From: Pandoraea nosoerga
GTDB lineage: Bacteria; Pseudomonadota; Gammaproteobacteria; Burkholderiales; Burkholderiaceae
Length of the DNA: 64,000 nucleotides
Assembly: GCF_902459585.1 (NCBI RefSeq)
Contig: NZ_CABPSC010000016.1
Span: 1 to 64,000 of the forward strand
Direction: 5' to 3'
Below, in pieces: positions 1 to 10,441 of this stretch (position 1 is the stretch's first letter; the number at the start of each line of letters is the position of its first letter). The translations under genes and the position numbers were made by a program. The notes beneath the pieces were generated by a model, which worked only from the letters and a program-made list of their open reading frames with translations, was not told the DNA's origin and made no database searches.

Positions 1-75
1 GGGCGTTAGCTCAGTTGGTAGAGCAGCGGACTCTTAATCCGTAGGTCGAGTGTTCGAGTCACTCACGCCCCACCA
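1..75 (+). tRNA. tRNA-Lys (anticodon CTT), lacking its first base
   Basis: The anticodon stem closes over the loop CTCTTAA, giving anticodon CTT (Lys). The T arm reads GTTCGAGTC and the 3' end is an encoded discriminator A plus CCA at 72-75. The acceptor stem pairs fully only if one more G precedes position 1, so the gene starts one base before the window. Confidence 0.95.
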
Positions 76-85
76 GAGGTAGCGC

Positions 86-117
86 AAGGGCCGCACGACG
101 TGCGGCCCTTGTTGTTT
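86..117 (+). terminator. Intrinsic terminator after tRNA-Lys
   Basis: A perfect 10-bp stem (AAGGGCCGCA with TGCGGCCCTT) encloses a 5-nt loop and is followed by GTTGTTT. It lies 11 bp after the CCA end of tRNA-Lys, so it probably ends that transcript. Confidence 0.75.
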
Positions 118-317
118 CCGCCCGCACTCGTGCATCTTCCTCCCCCGTCACCACGCACGGACGCCGCCCCCCATGGTGCGCGGCGGCGCGCCGCAAACTG
201 TCGTCCAATTCCTACACCCGATTCAGTCGTGGCCGATATTGCGCCTCCGGTGCGCCCGCTAAGCTGGACTCATGCCGGCGTGCGTCCCACGTCGGTCCTC
301 GCAACAGGAGACTCATC

Positions 318-506
318 ATGAAAGCGACGAAGTCGATTCTCGTTGTCATTACCGCGCTCGTCATGGGTTCGTCCATCTTCGGCTGCACACTCGGCGGCGC
401 CGCGGCCGGCGGCTACCTCGGCCACGAAGCGACCGGCGGCAGCACGGCCGGCACTATCGGCGGCGCCGTCGTGGGCGGCGTGATCGGCCACGAACTGGGC
501 AAGTAA
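318..506 (+). CDS. Small glycine-zipper lipoprotein
   Basis: This 62-residue protein starts with a lipoprotein-type signal (MKATKSILVVITALVMGSS) and a cysteine in the context IFGC at about residue 23, which would be lipidated. The rest is a Gly/Ala-rich stretch with GxxxG spacing (GGAVVGGVIG), typical of the glycine-zipper 2TM/OsmB-like family that sits in or under the outer membrane. AGGAG lies about 7 bp before the ATG. The gene stands alone between tRNA-Lys and a gene on the other strand. The family is often stress-induced, but the sequence shows no specific role. Confidence 0.75.
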   Translation: MKATKSILVVITALVMGSSIFGCTLGGAAAGGYLGHEATGGSTAGTIGGAVVGGVIGHELGK

Positions 507-571
507 GCCGCAAGTCAATCCCTGGTCTGCCCTCCCCCACGGTATCCGGCGCGAACACCTCGTTCGCGCCG

Positions 572-934
572 TCACTTCCCCACGATATAAAGCGGCCAGT
601 TCGGGCCATATCCGTACATGATCAGCACGTCGCCCGGAATCGCCTCGGCCGCTGCGCGGGCCTGCGCCACGCTGTCGTAGCGTTTGGCCTGCGAGGTACA
701 GGTCACGTAGTGCCGTAGCCCGCCTCTGAGCGTGCCGTCGTCGCGGCCGATGAACGCTGCCTGCCGCAACGTCCACACGAAGTGCCCTTCGCACTTCGCC
801 CGCTCCGGCGGACGCGCCACCTTTGGGTCGTCCGTCTGCGACGGCTCGCCCGCCTTGTGCAGCTGCATCTGCCGCCGGATCGCCGCGTCAGACCAACTCC
901 CCATGCCAATGTCTCGCCCCTTGCCCTTCGCCAT
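572..934 (-). CDS. Hypothetical protein, 120 aa
   Basis: I do not recognise a family. The start MAKGKGRDIGMGSW is chosen because GGAGGAG lies just upstream of this ATG; longer in-frame versions have no such site. The product is soluble and basic at its N-terminus. A middle segment (VWTLRQAAFIGRDDG) and the end (GYGPNWPLYIVGK) look globular, and there is no signal peptide or membrane segment. It converges with the lipoprotein gene and shares no operon. Confidence 0.55.
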   Translation of the reverse strand: MAKGKGRDIGMGSWSDAAIRRQMQLHKAGEPSQTDDPKVARPPERAKCEGHFVWTLRQAAFIGRDDGTLRGGLRHYVTCTSQAKRYDSVAQARAAAEAIPGDVLIMYGYGPNWPLYIVGK

Positions 935-1378
935 GGTCTCCTCCGAGTGATCGCCTGCGGCACTGCGCGCGCGGGCACTCCGATAATGGTGAACAATAAC
1001 GAGGTGAATGGGATTGGGGAGTGTCCGATATGCGATACCCCACCCCGCGACGACGCTCCACGGGCGCCGAGACTCGCAGCTCGTCATGCAAAGGGCGCCG
1101 AATCGCGTCTTGCGCATCGGGAGATCCGCCAACGGCGTGGGGAGCCAAGCGCCCCGGCGCATCTTCGATGCACCGCACCATGCCTCACGGCGCGCGCTGT
1201 CGTGCGGAACATGCCGGAGGCCGCACGGGCGTTATCCCCGCCGCGACATAGCGCAGCAAGCGCGCAACAGTGGTGCAACGCCCAGTGTACGAATGCTCCT
1301 CATTGTCTACACTGGAAGCCTTACGCTCATCGGAACGCACAGACCCGGTTGCCTTCATGGCAATCGCAACGCAAGGGC

Positions 1379-1648
1379 ATGGCCACCGTCACGTTTGCAC
1401 CCGCGATCCAACGACACGTGCCGATCGACGAACAACGCGTCGACGGCGCCACGGTGCACGACGCGCTCGCGCGATGCATCTCGCGCGCCCCGGCGTTGCG
1501 CGGATATCTGTTCAACGACCAGGGCCGGCTGCGCCCGCACGTCGCCGTCTTCGTCGACGGCAGGCTGATTCGCGATCGCCGGGCATTGAGCGACGCACTG
1601 GGCGATGCAAGCCACGTCTACGTGGCGCAGGCGCTCTCGGGGGGATGA
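1379..1648 (+). CDS. ThiS/MoaD-like beta-grasp protein ending in Gly-Gly
   Basis: This 89-residue protein has the features of a ubiquitin-like sulfur-carrier fold: a short beta-rich N-terminus, the segment GRLRPHVAVFVDGRLIRD typical of MoaD/ThiS proteins, and a C-terminus that ends exactly in LSGG. In the family the terminal glycine is adenylated and made into a thiocarboxylate, or conjugated. No E1-like (MoeB/ThiF) gene is nearby. It lies 46 bp upstream of a BNR-repeat protein gene in the same direction, so the two probably form an operon. The start ATG has AAGG just upstream. Its substrate pathway cannot be read from the sequence. Confidence 0.7.
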   Translation: MATVTFAPAIQRHVPIDEQRVDGATVHDALARCISRAPALRGYLFNDQGRLRPHVAVFVDGRLIRDRRALSDALGDASHVYVAQALSGG

Positions 1649-1694
1649 CCGCGCGGGTCTCGAAGCAGACGCGAGCGAGCCAAGGAGAAAGACC

Positions 1695-2798
1695 GTGGAG
1701 CATGTCAACGGCGCGACCCTGCTGGTCGCCACTCGCAAGGGATTGTTCACCTGGCGGCGCGAAGGTGATGCGTGGCACATGGCGTCGAGCACGCCGGACT
1801 TTCCGGGCGAACCGGTGAGCATGGTGCTGCACGATGCGCGCGACGGCACCGACTACGCCGCGCTCAACCTCGGGCACTTCGGCGTCAAGCTGTGGTGCCG
1901 CGGGCGCGAGGCGAACACCTGGACAGAGCTCGCGCCGCCCGCATTCGATCCGCAGACGCCAGTCCAACCCGACACGCCCGCCCCGTCCGTCGACCTGCTG
2001 TGGTCGCTCGAAGCAGCCGGCCCCGACGCACCCGGCGTGTTGTGGGCAGGCACGATCCCGGGCGGACTCTTTCGCTCCGGCGATCATGGTCGCAGCTGGC
2101 AACTCGTGCGCAGTCTGTGGGATCGTCCCGAGCGCGCCGAATGGATGGGCGGCGGCTACGACCACGCCGGCATTCATTCCATCTGCATCGACCCGCACGA
2201 TAGCCGCCAGGTGATGGTCGCGGTGTCGACCGGCGGTGTCTGGCGCACGCGCGACGACGGCCGGACGTGGACGCTCGCGGCCTTGGGCATGGAGGCGGAC
2301 TACATGCCGCCGGAGCGCCGGCTCGACCCCAACGCGCAGGACGTGCATCGGCTCGTGCAATGTCGCGACGCCCCGAATGCCTTGTGGGCGCAGCACCACA
2401 ACGGCATCTTCCGCTCGCTCGATTACGGCGCGTCGTGGCGGCGCATTCATGCGTCGCCGTCGAGCTTCGGCTTTGCGGTCGCCGTGGATCCGCACGACCC
2501 CGACGTCGCCTGGTTCGTGCCGGCGCAGCGCGACGCCTGCCGCATTCCGGTCGACGCACGTCTGGTCGTCACGCGCACGCGCGATGGCGGCGAATCGTTC
2601 ACGTCGCTCTCACAGGGACTGCCCGAAGTGCCGTCCTACGACCTCGTCTATCGCCACGGCCTCGACATCGACGCCACAGGCCGCCGGCTCGCCATGGGGT
2701 CGACGACCGGCGCGCTGTGGATCAGCGAAAGTGCGGGCGAACGCTGGCAATGTGTGTCCGCACATTTGCCCCCCATCTACGCCGTCCGCTTCGTCTGA
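1695..2798 (+). CDS. BNR/YCF48-like beta-propeller protein (sialidase-type repeats)
   Basis: The start is a GTG with AAGGAG 8 bp upstream, giving 367 residues. At least five Asp-box/BNR-like motifs recur (SGDHGRSWQ, TRDDGRTWT, SLDYGASWR, TRDGGESFT, SESAGERWQ), which marks a beta-propeller often annotated as exo-alpha-sialidase or glycosyl hydrolase. The repeats give the fold, not the activity; the catalytic Arg triad of true sialidases is not evident. There is no signal peptide, so it is probably cytoplasmic. It follows the ThiS/MoaD-like gene, and the pair may work together. Confidence 0.75.
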   Translation: MEHVNGATLLVATRKGLFTWRREGDAWHMASSTPDFPGEPVSMVLHDARDGTDYAALNLGHFGVKLWCRGREANTWTELAPPAFDPQTPVQPDTPAPSVDLLWSLEAAGPDAPGVLWAGTIPGGLFRSGDHGRSWQLVRSLWDRPERAEWMGGGYDHAGIHSICIDPHDSRQVMVAVSTGGVWRTRDDGRTWTLAALGMEADYMPPERRLDPNAQDVHRLVQCRDAPNALWAQHHNGIFRSLDYGASWRRIHASPSSFGFAVAVDPHDPDVAWFVPAQRDACRIPVDARLVVTRTRDGGESFTSLSQGLPEVPSYDLVYRHGLDIDATGRRLAMGSTTGALWISESAGERWQCVSAHLPPIYAVRFV

Positions 2799-3162
2799 GT
2801 CGCCTGAGTCGTCTGAGCCGGCTCGCTCGTCCGACACACCCGCCGCGTCGGATTCGCCCGCTGTCTGTGTAGGAATCCGACGCGTCCGTCGCGTCGGACT
2901 TCCGCTCGCCGCCCCGTCGGAGACCTTCAGATATCGTATTCCAAGTCGTATACGAAGGTAGACGGACAGGCTTTGTCGAATCCCCGTCACGCGTCGCCGG
3001 GCACCTCCAACGTATCGAACTCGGCGCGTGGGCCAATGGCGCGTCGTGCGTCACTCCTCGTTTCGACGCGTTGCACGGCAACCGGCGACCACTCCGCAAC
3101 GCCGGCGACGTCACGTCTCGCGTGTCGTCCCGGCATCAAACCACTCAATGGAGTCTTTGCTC
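2799..3162 (+). other. Intergenic region with short repeats and an inverted repeat
   Basis: These 364 bp hold a run of CTGAGTCG-like short repeats right after the propeller gene (about 2797-2822), the 12-bp inverted repeat listed separately, and presumably the promoter of the chemoreceptor gene. I see no convincing gene. Confidence 0.5.
2844..2884. repeat. 12-bp perfect inverted repeat
   Basis: CGCGTCGGATTC at 2844-2855 is matched by GAATCCGACGCG at 2873-2884, with a 17-bp loop. There is no T-run after it, so it is either a weak terminator for the propeller gene or a binding site. Confidence 0.6.
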
Positions 3163-4806
3163 ATGCGAATCGCCGACCTGAAAATCCGGACCCGACTGTC
3201 CATCGGATTCGGTACCTTGCTGATCCTTCTGCTTGCCATGCTCGCCATCACGCTGGTGCGCTTCGTCGCCATCGAGCGTGCGAACGAAATGCTCATCACG
3301 AGCGCCTGGGCCAAGGCGGACGCCGCGCACACCATCAACGCCATGGTGCGCAGCAACGCGCGCCGTCTGCTCGAGGCGGTCAGCGCGACGCACGCCGCGC
3401 AGCGCGACGCGTTCGATCGGCACATCGACGAGAACCTGGCGGCCATCGGGCGCGCCCAGGGCGTGCTCGACAAGTACGTGAGCTCGGCGCAGGGCAAGGA
3501 GTTGCTCGCGGCCATCCGGCAACACAACACGACATTTCTCAAGGCACGCAACACCGTCATCTCGCAACTAAAAGCGGATCAGCGAGAGGCCGCGCTCGCC
3601 ACCGCGGAAAAGGACGCGCTGCCCGCGCTCGACGCGATGCAGGCGGAATCGGTCGAACTCGTGGCGCTGCAGCAAAAGATCGTCGACGCGACCGGGGCCT
3701 CGACGAGCGCCGACATCGCGTTCGCCAAATGGCTGCTCGCCGCCATTGGCGGCGCGGCGGCTGTCGTCGGCATCGGTGCGGCGTGGTCGGTCACGCGCAG
3801 CATCACGCGCCCGATCGCCCACGCCGTGCAGGTGGCCGAACGCGTGGCGCAAGGCGACCTCACGAGCCGCATCGAAGTGACGAGCCGCGACGAGACGGGT
3901 CAACTGATGGCAGCCCTCAAACACATGAATGAAAGCCTCGATCGGATCGTGCGGCGCGTGCGCAGCGGCACGGCGGCGATCGCCTCCGCGTCCGGAGAAC
4001 TGCTTGCGGGCAACACGGATCTGTCGGCGCGCACCGAGGAGCAGGCGGCCTCGCTCGAAGAGACGGCGTCGTCGATGGAGGAGCTCACGGCAACGGTGCG
4101 CCAGAACGCCGAGAACGCGCGTCAGGCGAGTCAGCTCGCGATCAATGCCTCGGAGATCGCCGGCGAAGGCGGACGTGTGGTCGAGCGCGCGGTGACGTCG
4201 ATGCAGGAGATCGCGGCCAGCTCCGCGAAGATCAACGACATCATCGGCGTGATCGACGGCATCGCCTTCCAGACGAACATCCTTGCCCTCAATGCGGCCG
4301 TGGAAGCCGCACGCGCCGGCGAGCAGGGTCGCGGCTTCGCGGTGGTCGCCGGCGAAGTGCGCACGCTCGCCCAGCGCAGCGCTGCCGCCGCCCGGGAGAT
4401 CAAGGCGCTCATCGAGACGTCGGTGAGCCAGGTCGAGGACGGATCGTCGCAAGTGCGCAATGCCGGGCGCACGATGACCGATATCGTGCAGGCGGTGCAG
4501 CGTGTGACCGACATCATGGGCGAGATCTCGGCCGCCTCTGCCGAACAGTCGGGCGGCATCGAACAGGTCAACACCGCCGTCATGCAAATGGATCAGGTCA
4601 CGCAGCAGAACGCCGCACTCGTGGAAGAGGCCACCGCGGCGGCCGGCTCGCTCGAAGACCAGGCGCGTCAGCTGCGCGAGGCGGTTGCCGTCTTCCGGCT
4701 GGCCGGCAACGACGAGGCGCCGGCTTCGAACGAGGGCGACACGCAGGCCGCCCGAGGTCCGCGCGGCGCCGTGCTCGACTTCGCGCGTCCGCGCAACGCC
4801 GCCTGA
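3163..4806 (+). CDS. Methyl-accepting chemotaxis protein
   Basis: This is a 547-residue inner-membrane chemoreceptor. The start MRIADLKI has GGAG 9 bp upstream; another ATG 15 bp earlier has none. TM1 spans about residues 11-31, followed by a four-helix-bundle sensor domain to about 185, TM2 at about 190-211, HAMP to about 265, then the coiled-coil signalling domain. The conserved tip [20 protein letters not shown] is intact, so it should bind CheA and CheW. The end (RPRNAA) is not a CheR-docking pentapeptide. The ligand is unknown. No chemotaxis gene is adjacent. Confidence 0.93.
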   Translation: MRIADLKIRTRLSIGFGTLLILLLAMLAITLVRFVAIERANEMLITSAWAKADAAHTINAMVRSNARRLLEAVSATHAAQRDAFDRHIDENLAAIGRAQGVLDKYVSSAQGKELLAAIRQHNTTFLKARNTVISQLKADQREAALATAEKDALPALDAMQAESVELVALQQKIVDATGASTSADIAFAKWLLAAIGGAAAVVGIGAAWSVTRSITRPIAHAVQVAERVAQGDLTSRIEVTSRDETGQLMAALKHMNESLDRIVRRVRSGTAAIASASGELLAGNTDLSARTEEQAASLEETASSMEELTATVRQNAENARQASQLAINASEIAGEGGRVVERAVTSMQEIAASSAKINDIIGVIDGIAFQTNILALNAAVEAARAGEQGRGFAVVAGEVRTLAQRSAAAAREIKALIETSVSQVEDGSSQVRNAGRTMTDIVQAVQRVTDIMGEISAASAEQSGGIEQVNTAVMQMDQVTQQNAALVEEATAAAGSLEDQARQLREAVAVFRLAGNDEAPASNEGDTQAARGPRGAVLDFARPRNAA

Positions 4807-5045
4807 GACCGGCCGGCGGCGCGCACGGACGCACGCCCATGCAGGCGTGCATGCAGGCGGTCCATGCAGACGCCAGTGCGGCGCCGCCGCCACCACGCCG
4901 ACGCGCCGCGGCGCCGCCAGCACGCGCCGAAAACCCCGTGGCTGCTGGTCTTGGGGGCGATGCCGAGCCCAGCGCGGCATTGCGACATTGGAGTATGATG
5001 GCTGCTGCTATGCTTTTTCCCCACCGTCTGGAAAAGAGGTGTACT

Positions 5046-7142
<2,097 letters not shown>

Positions 7143-7285
7143 GCGGCCGAACGGCGGGAGCGTCGCGGCGTCGCACACGCCGGACATTCCCGCCGACGCG
7201 CCCCACGACGCCCGCGCCCGGCACGGCCTCGTCCTCGGATGGGAACGCGCCGCTCGCGGGCGTCAATCTTTGCCTCGCTCTCGTC

Positions 7286-8146
7286 ATGATGAAAAACATC
7301 CTCAGCATCCAGTCGCACGTGGTGTTCGGCCATGCCGGCAACAGTGCCGCCGAGTTCCCGATGCGCCGTCTCGGCGTCAACGTCTGGCCGATCAACACCG
7401 TACAGTTCTCGAATCACACGCAATACGGCAAATGGACGGGCCAGGCGCTGCCCAGCGACGAGATCCTGCGCCTCGTGCAAGGCATTGCGGACATCGGTGA
7501 GCTGGGCAATTGCGACGCCGTACTCTCGGGCTACCTGGGCGCCCCCGAGCAGGCCGGCTTTGTGCTCGCGGCGGTGCAGCGCGTCAAGCAGGCCAATCCG
7601 GCGGCCATCTACCTGTGCGATCCGGTGATGGGGCATCCCGAGAAAGGATGCCGCGTGAAGCCGGGCATCGAGCAATACCTCGTCGACCACATGCCCGAGG
7701 CGGCCGACATCATGGCGCCGAATCACCTCGAGCTGGAGAAGCTCGCGCAGCATCCGGTCAATACGTTCGACGACGCCGTGCTGGCCTGCCGCGCGCTGCT
7801 CGCGCGCGGGCCGAAGGTGGTGCTCGTCAAGCATCTCGAATTTTCGGGCAAGCCGGCGGATCGTTTCGACATGCTCGTCGTGACCCGCGAAGAGGCGTGG
7901 CACGGCTCGCGCCCGCTCTACCCGTTCGCGCGCCAGCCGGTGGGCGTGGGCGACCTCACCTCGGGTATCTTTCTCGCGCGGCTGCTCAGGGGCGACTCGA
8001 TTCGCGCCGCGTTCGAGCACACGCTCGCGGCCGTCGACGCGGTGCTCAACGTCACGCATCTCGCCGGCCGTTACGAACTGGAGATCGTGCAGGCGCAGGA
8101 CCAGATCGTCGCGCCGCCGCGCCACTACGAGGCGCGGCCGGTCTGA
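7286..8146 (+). CDS. pdxY: Pyridoxal kinase PdxY
   Basis: This 286-residue protein belongs to the ribokinase-fold PdxK/PdxY family and phosphorylates pyridoxal to PLP in the B6 salvage route. The N-terminal [19 protein letters not shown] motif, the NTVQFSNHT segment and the C-terminal anion-hole motif [10 protein letters not shown] (GxGD, catalytic Asp) are all present. The length matches E. coli PdxY. It stands alone, 143 bp after fusA and convergent with the next gene. A second in-frame ATG one codon downstream is equally possible as the start. Confidence 0.93.
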   Translation: MMKNILSIQSHVVFGHAGNSAAEFPMRRLGVNVWPINTVQFSNHTQYGKWTGQALPSDEILRLVQGIADIGELGNCDAVLSGYLGAPEQAGFVLAAVQRVKQANPAAIYLCDPVMGHPEKGCRVKPGIEQYLVDHMPEAADIMAPNHLELEKLAQHPVNTFDDAVLACRALLARGPKVVLVKHLEFSGKPADRFDMLVVTREEAWHGSRPLYPFARQPVGVGDLTSGIFLARLLRGDSIRAAFEHTLAAVDAVLNVTHLAGRYELEIVQAQDQIVAPPRHYEARPV

Positions 8147-8208
8147 ACCGGCGCTGCGTTGCCCGGGGGCATTCCGGGCAGAAGTCCGGGCGCGCGCGCC
8201 CCGGCCGG

Positions 8209-9063
8209 TCAGTACGCGCGCAGATGTTCGGCGTGATGCGAGAGATGATCGGCCATGAACGTCTGGATGAAGTAATAGCCGTGGTCGTAGCCGTCGTGAC
8301 GGCGCAGATTGAGCGGTTGCCCCGCCTCGCGGCATGCACGCTCGAAGAGGTGCGGATGCAGTTGCGCCTCGAGAAACTGGTCGTTGAGTCCCTGATCGAT
8401 CAGAATGCCGCCCGGGAACACCGCCCGCCCCGCCTGCGCGATCAACTCGCTCGCATCGTACTGGCGCCAGGCCTCGCGATCCGCGCCGAGGTAACGCGTG
8501 AATGCCTTCTCGCCCCACGGACACTGCATCGGCGCGGCAATCGGCGCGAAGGCCGACACGGAACGGAATTTGTCAGGATTGCGCAGGGCGAGCGTCAGCG
8601 CGCCATGGCCGCCCATCGAATGACCGAAGATGCCAATGCGTTGTGCATCGATGGGCAGCGTGCGCGTCACGAGCGCGTAGAGCTCGTCGGCGACATAGCT
8701 GTACATGCGGTAGTGCGTCGACCACGGCGCCTGGGTCGCATCGAGATAAAAGCCCGCGCCGACACCGAAATCCCAAGCGTCCGTCTCGCCGGGAACACCC
8801 GCACCTCGCGGACTGGTGTCCGGGGCGATCAGCGCCACGCCATGCTCGGCGGCGAGCCACTGGGCGCCGCCCTTGATCATGAACGTCTCTTCCGTGCATG
8901 TGAGTCCCGCGAGGTAGAACAGCGCCGGCACCGCGCGGTCGTCGCGCGCTTGCGGCGGCACAAACACCGAAAAGCGCATTGGCAGGCCGATGGCTGTCGA
9001 GTCGTGACGATAGAAACGTTGCGCGCCACCGAAACAGCGGTGTTCGGAAATGAGTTCGAGCAT
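8209..9063 (-). CDS. fghA: S-formylglutathione hydrolase
   Basis: This 284-residue alpha/beta hydrolase of the esterase D family splits S-formylglutathione to formate and glutathione, the last step of glutathione-dependent formaldehyde removal. The nucleophile elbow is GHSMGGHGAL (Ser at about 149); the Asp in LNDQFL and His in DGYDHGYYF complete the triad. The early motif YLAGLTCTEETF is diagnostic. The usual partner, an S-(hydroxymethyl)glutathione dehydrogenase gene, is not next to it here. Confidence 0.93.
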   Translation of the reverse strand: MLELISEHRCFGGAQRFYRHDSTAIGLPMRFSVFVPPQARDDRAVPALFYLAGLTCTEETFMIKGGAQWLAAEHGVALIAPDTSPRGAGVPGETDAWDFGVGAGFYLDATQAPWSTHYRMYSYVADELYALVTRTLPIDAQRIGIFGHSMGGHGALTLALRNPDKFRSVSAFAPIAAPMQCPWGEKAFTRYLGADREAWRQYDASELIAQAGRAVFPGGILIDQGLNDQFLEAQLHPHLFERACREAGQPLNLRRHDGYDHGYYFIQTFMADHLSHHAEHLRAY

Positions 9064-9358
9064 GGCGAAGTCCGGGAGTGTTCGAGAAGTGGGGCCTCAG
9101 CGCCTTGGTCGCAACCTGCGTGGCAGACGGTGGTGGATGGCGCCGGATGGCAGCGAATGGCGTCTATCTTACCTCGCACCGCGGCGCGTGACACCGCCCG
9201 GCACGCGACGAGCGAGGCGTGCGCGCCATCGCCGCTGCGGCACGTTCGCCGCGGTCAAAGGCACGGGTCGCGCGTACCTTTGACGCGCTTGTTGCCTTGC
9301 GACAGGCGAACGCGCATGGCTACGGTTGGCCTCCCGGATTCCCGACAAGGAGCGCGCC

Positions 9359-10357
9359 ATGCCGATGTCACCTTTCAATCTCGACGAAGTCACCAATCTC
9401 GTGCAACGCGACGGCATCGCGGCACGATTGTCCGAGCAGGAAAAGCGTCTGCTCTTGCTGCTCTCGGCGCGCGCCGGCACCGCATGGGGCAAGCGTGCGC
9501 TGATGGAAGCGCTGTGGGGTCGCCGTGCGCAATGGATGGAAGACGCCGCGCTCGTGCAGCTCGTCTCGCGCCTGCGACGCTCGCTCGCCCCGCTCGGCCT
9601 CGAGCGCACCATCGTGACCGTCGCGCGCGTGGGCTACCGCTTCGACGCGCCCCGCGCGGATGGGCGATCGCACACGTCGCCGGCGCGATGCCCCGCTTCC
9701 GGTGTCGCCGCAGACGGTGACCGGCACGATGCCCTGCACGACGGCTCGGCTCGGCCCGATCACCGAACCGATCACCGAACCGATCACCGAACCGATCATC
9801 GAACCGACCACCGGACCGACCACCGGACCGACCATCGGACCGACCGGCGGCTCGACCAGTGGACCAACGCGCGGGCCGACCCGGGGGTCGACCCGCGGGC
9901 GGACCATTTCGCGACGGCGTCGCCTGACCATGCGCTGCAGCACTGCGTGGCGCGCGACGGTCACGGCGAAGTGCATCGTCACGGCGTGGCCGTGCGCATT
10001 CCGCAGATCGAGTACCGACTATGGTGCGCGCTGCACTCGCCGCCCGGCGTCGTGCATGACAAACGTGCGCTCATCGCGCTGCTCTGGCCCAACCGCCCCG
10101 ACCAGGACGACACCAATCTCATGCAGGTCGTGTCACGGCTGCGCCGCAGGCTGATCCCGCTCGGTCTGCAGCGGCACATCGTGACGGTGCCCCGCCGGGG
10201 CTATCGCTTCGTGCCCTGCAACGACATGGCTTGCACCGCCGCGCCTGTCACCGGCGCCCGCGAGCCGCGCCGCCTCGTCTGGCTGCGTACCTGCCGGCGC
10301 TCGGCAAGCGCGTGGCTGACGTGCCTGACACGCCGTTTGCGCTGGCCGGGGCGCTGA
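9359..10357 (+). CDS. Protein with two OmpR-type winged-helix domains joined by a DHRT repeat
   Basis: AAGGAG lies 6 bp before the chosen ATG; the product is 332 residues. Two Trans_reg_C (OmpR/ToxR-type) winged-helix domains are seen, at about 15-100 (ending TIVTVARVGYRFDAP) and about 210-290 (ending HIVTVPRRGYRFVP). Each has the VSRLRR recognition-helix pattern. Between them are a His/Asp/Arg-rich linker and seven DHRT tetrapeptides. There is no receiver domain and no clear membrane anchor; the C-terminal 40 residues are Arg- and Trp-rich. It is probably a DNA-binding regulator of the chitinase-like gene 84 bp downstream, though this is only inferred from position. Confidence 0.75.
   Translation: MPMSPFNLDEVTNLVQRDGIAARLSEQEKRLLLLLSARAGTAWGKRALMEALWGRRAQWMEDAALVQLVSRLRRSLAPLGLERTIVTVARVGYRFDAPRADGRSHTSPARCPASGVAADGDRHDALHDGSARPDHRTDHRTDHRTDHRTDHRTDHRTDHRTDRRLDQWTNARADPGVDPRADHFATASPDHALQHCVARDGHGEVHRHGVAVRIPQIEYRLWCALHSPPGVVHDKRALIALLWPNRPDQDDTNLMQVVSRLRRRLIPLGLQRHIVTVPRRGYRFVPCNDMACTAAPVTGAREPRRLVWLRTCRRSASAWLTCLTRRLRWPGR
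9758..9841 (+). repeat. 12-bp tandem repeat encoding DHRT, seven units
   Basis: Seven 12-bp units run in frame. Units 1-3 are identical (GATCACCGAACC) and the later ones drift to GACCACCGGACC. The array lies in the linker of the tandem winged-helix protein, so copy-number change would alter linker length without a frameshift. Confidence 0.9.
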
Positions 10358-10441
10358 ACCGCCGCGACGCTGATCGTGCCGCTGCTGCGACACTTGCGCC
10401 GCGGCCACGGCGCCGATCCACTCACTCTCAGGAGTCATGCC

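Noticed and set aside
9758-9841. DHRT array as a CRISPR
   Set aside because: Units are 12 bp with no spacers and lie in a coding frame.
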